NCBI GenBank assembly: GCA_963663975.2
Contig: CAXXRA010000005.1
Coordinates: 124,001-188,000, forward strand
Length of the DNA stretch: 64,000 bases
Direction: 5' to 3'
Source: JANQRX01 sp963663975
GTDB taxonomy: Bacteria > Pseudomonadota > Alphaproteobacteria > Rhizobiales > Kaistiaceae
The notes under the pieces were generated by a model. It was not told the origin of the DNA. It saw nothing but the letters and a program-made list of their open reading frames with translations, and did no database searches. Shown here one piece after another: positions 63,715 through 64,000 of this stretch. The stretch's first letter is position 1; the number at the start of each line of letters is the position of its first letter. Position numbers and translations under genes: made by a program.

Positions 63715-64000
63715 CTAACCGGCGGCAGCGGCCACTTCTGCGGCGAAGTCCTGCTCTTCCTTCTCGACGCCTTCGCCAAGGCGGAAGGCCGCGAACTCGG
63801 TCACCGAAATAGGCGCACCGGCTTCTGCCGCTGCGCTCTCCAGCGCTTGATCGACGGTCTTGTCGGTGTCGATGACGAAAGCCTGCGACAGCAGCACGCT
63901 TTCCTCAAAGAACTTGCGCATCCGACCCTCGACCATCTTCTCGATGATCGACTCCGGTTTGCCCGAGTCGCGCGCCTGCTCGGCCAGGATCGCCTTTTCG
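63715..64000 (-). CDS. tsf: Elongation factor Ts (5' part outside window)
   Basis: Nucleotide exchange factor for EF-Tu. Only the last 94 residues are visible. They include ESIIEKMVEGRMRKFFEE and SVLLSQAFVIDTDKTV, followed by the C-terminal segment EFAAFRLGEGVEKEEQDFA. This is the EF-Ts C-terminal module. Gene order tsf-pyrH-frr is universal in this group. Confidence 0.96.
   Translation of the reverse strand, partial: EKAILAEQARDSGKPESIIEKMVEGRMRKFFEESVLLSQAFVIDTDKTVDQALESAAAEAGAPISVTEFAAFRLGEGVEKEEQDFAAEVAAAAG

Overview
The window is a 64 kb piece of a GC-rich alphaproteobacterial chromosome. Gene order fits the Hyphomicrobiales (Rhizobiales) best: hflX-hfq-trkH-trkA-ntrXYCB-dusB, ispDF, lipA-lpd-pdhCBA-ftsB-eno, kdsA-pyrG-secG-tpiA, ppiD-trpEGDC-moaC-moeA-lexA, comEC, gltX-gltA, lpxB-lpxI-lpxA-fabZ-bamA-rseP-dxr-cdsA-uppS-frr-pyrH-tsf. 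The genus cannot be fixed from the sequence alone, and no tRNA, rRNA or CRISPR array was seen.

Layout. 1-12.3 kb (minus strand): HflX GTPase, Hfq, a D-amino-acid transaminase, the TrkH/TrkA potassium system, the NtrYX and NtrBC nitrogen two-component systems, and a frameshifted dusB. 12.4-14.1 kb (plus): IspDF and a PncC/CinA amidase. 14.1-27.3 kb (minus): RatA/COQ10-like protein, lipoyl synthase, an IS481 element, two YeaQ-type membrane proteins, an amber-interrupted bactofilin-like membrane protein, the pyruvate dehydrogenase operon, FtsB and enolase. 27.4-33 kb: a DUF1835-type protein and QueF (plus), then KdsA, a VOC protein, CTP synthase and SecG (minus). 33-45.3 kb: two IS5-family copies, TpiA, a PpiD-like chaperone, TrpEGDC, MoaC, MoeA and LexA. 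45.3-52.2 kb: ComEC, GlnS, GltX and citrate synthase. 52.4-64 kb (minus): lipid A genes, BamA, RseP, isoprenoid and phospholipid genes, Frr, PyrH and the end of EF-Ts.

The core genes are ordinary; the unusual content lies between them. (1) A dispersed non-coding repeat with perfect terminal inverted repeats (a MITE, up to about 270 bp) occurs seven times. It sits at TA, usually within CTAG, and in most cases exactly on the stop codon of a core gene. Its first base is G, so TAG is rebuilt on insertion. (2) All three IS copies sit on CTAG junctions at the ends of these MITEs. (3) A second, TTAA-type element family lies between convergent gene pairs and supplies the stop codons of both neighbours. 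(4) Inside the PDH operon an unrecognised gene is inserted between pdhB and pdhC. It is flanked by a 139-bp direct repeat of the 5' end of pdhC, so that an intact pdhC is regenerated behind it with a ribosome-binding site lying in the end of the new gene.

Regulation visible in the sequence includes two LexA boxes before lexA and a shared TTGC-N3-GCAA palindrome before pdhA and gltA, the two entry enzymes of the TCA cycle. The expected ompH and lpxD genes are missing between bamA and fabZ.
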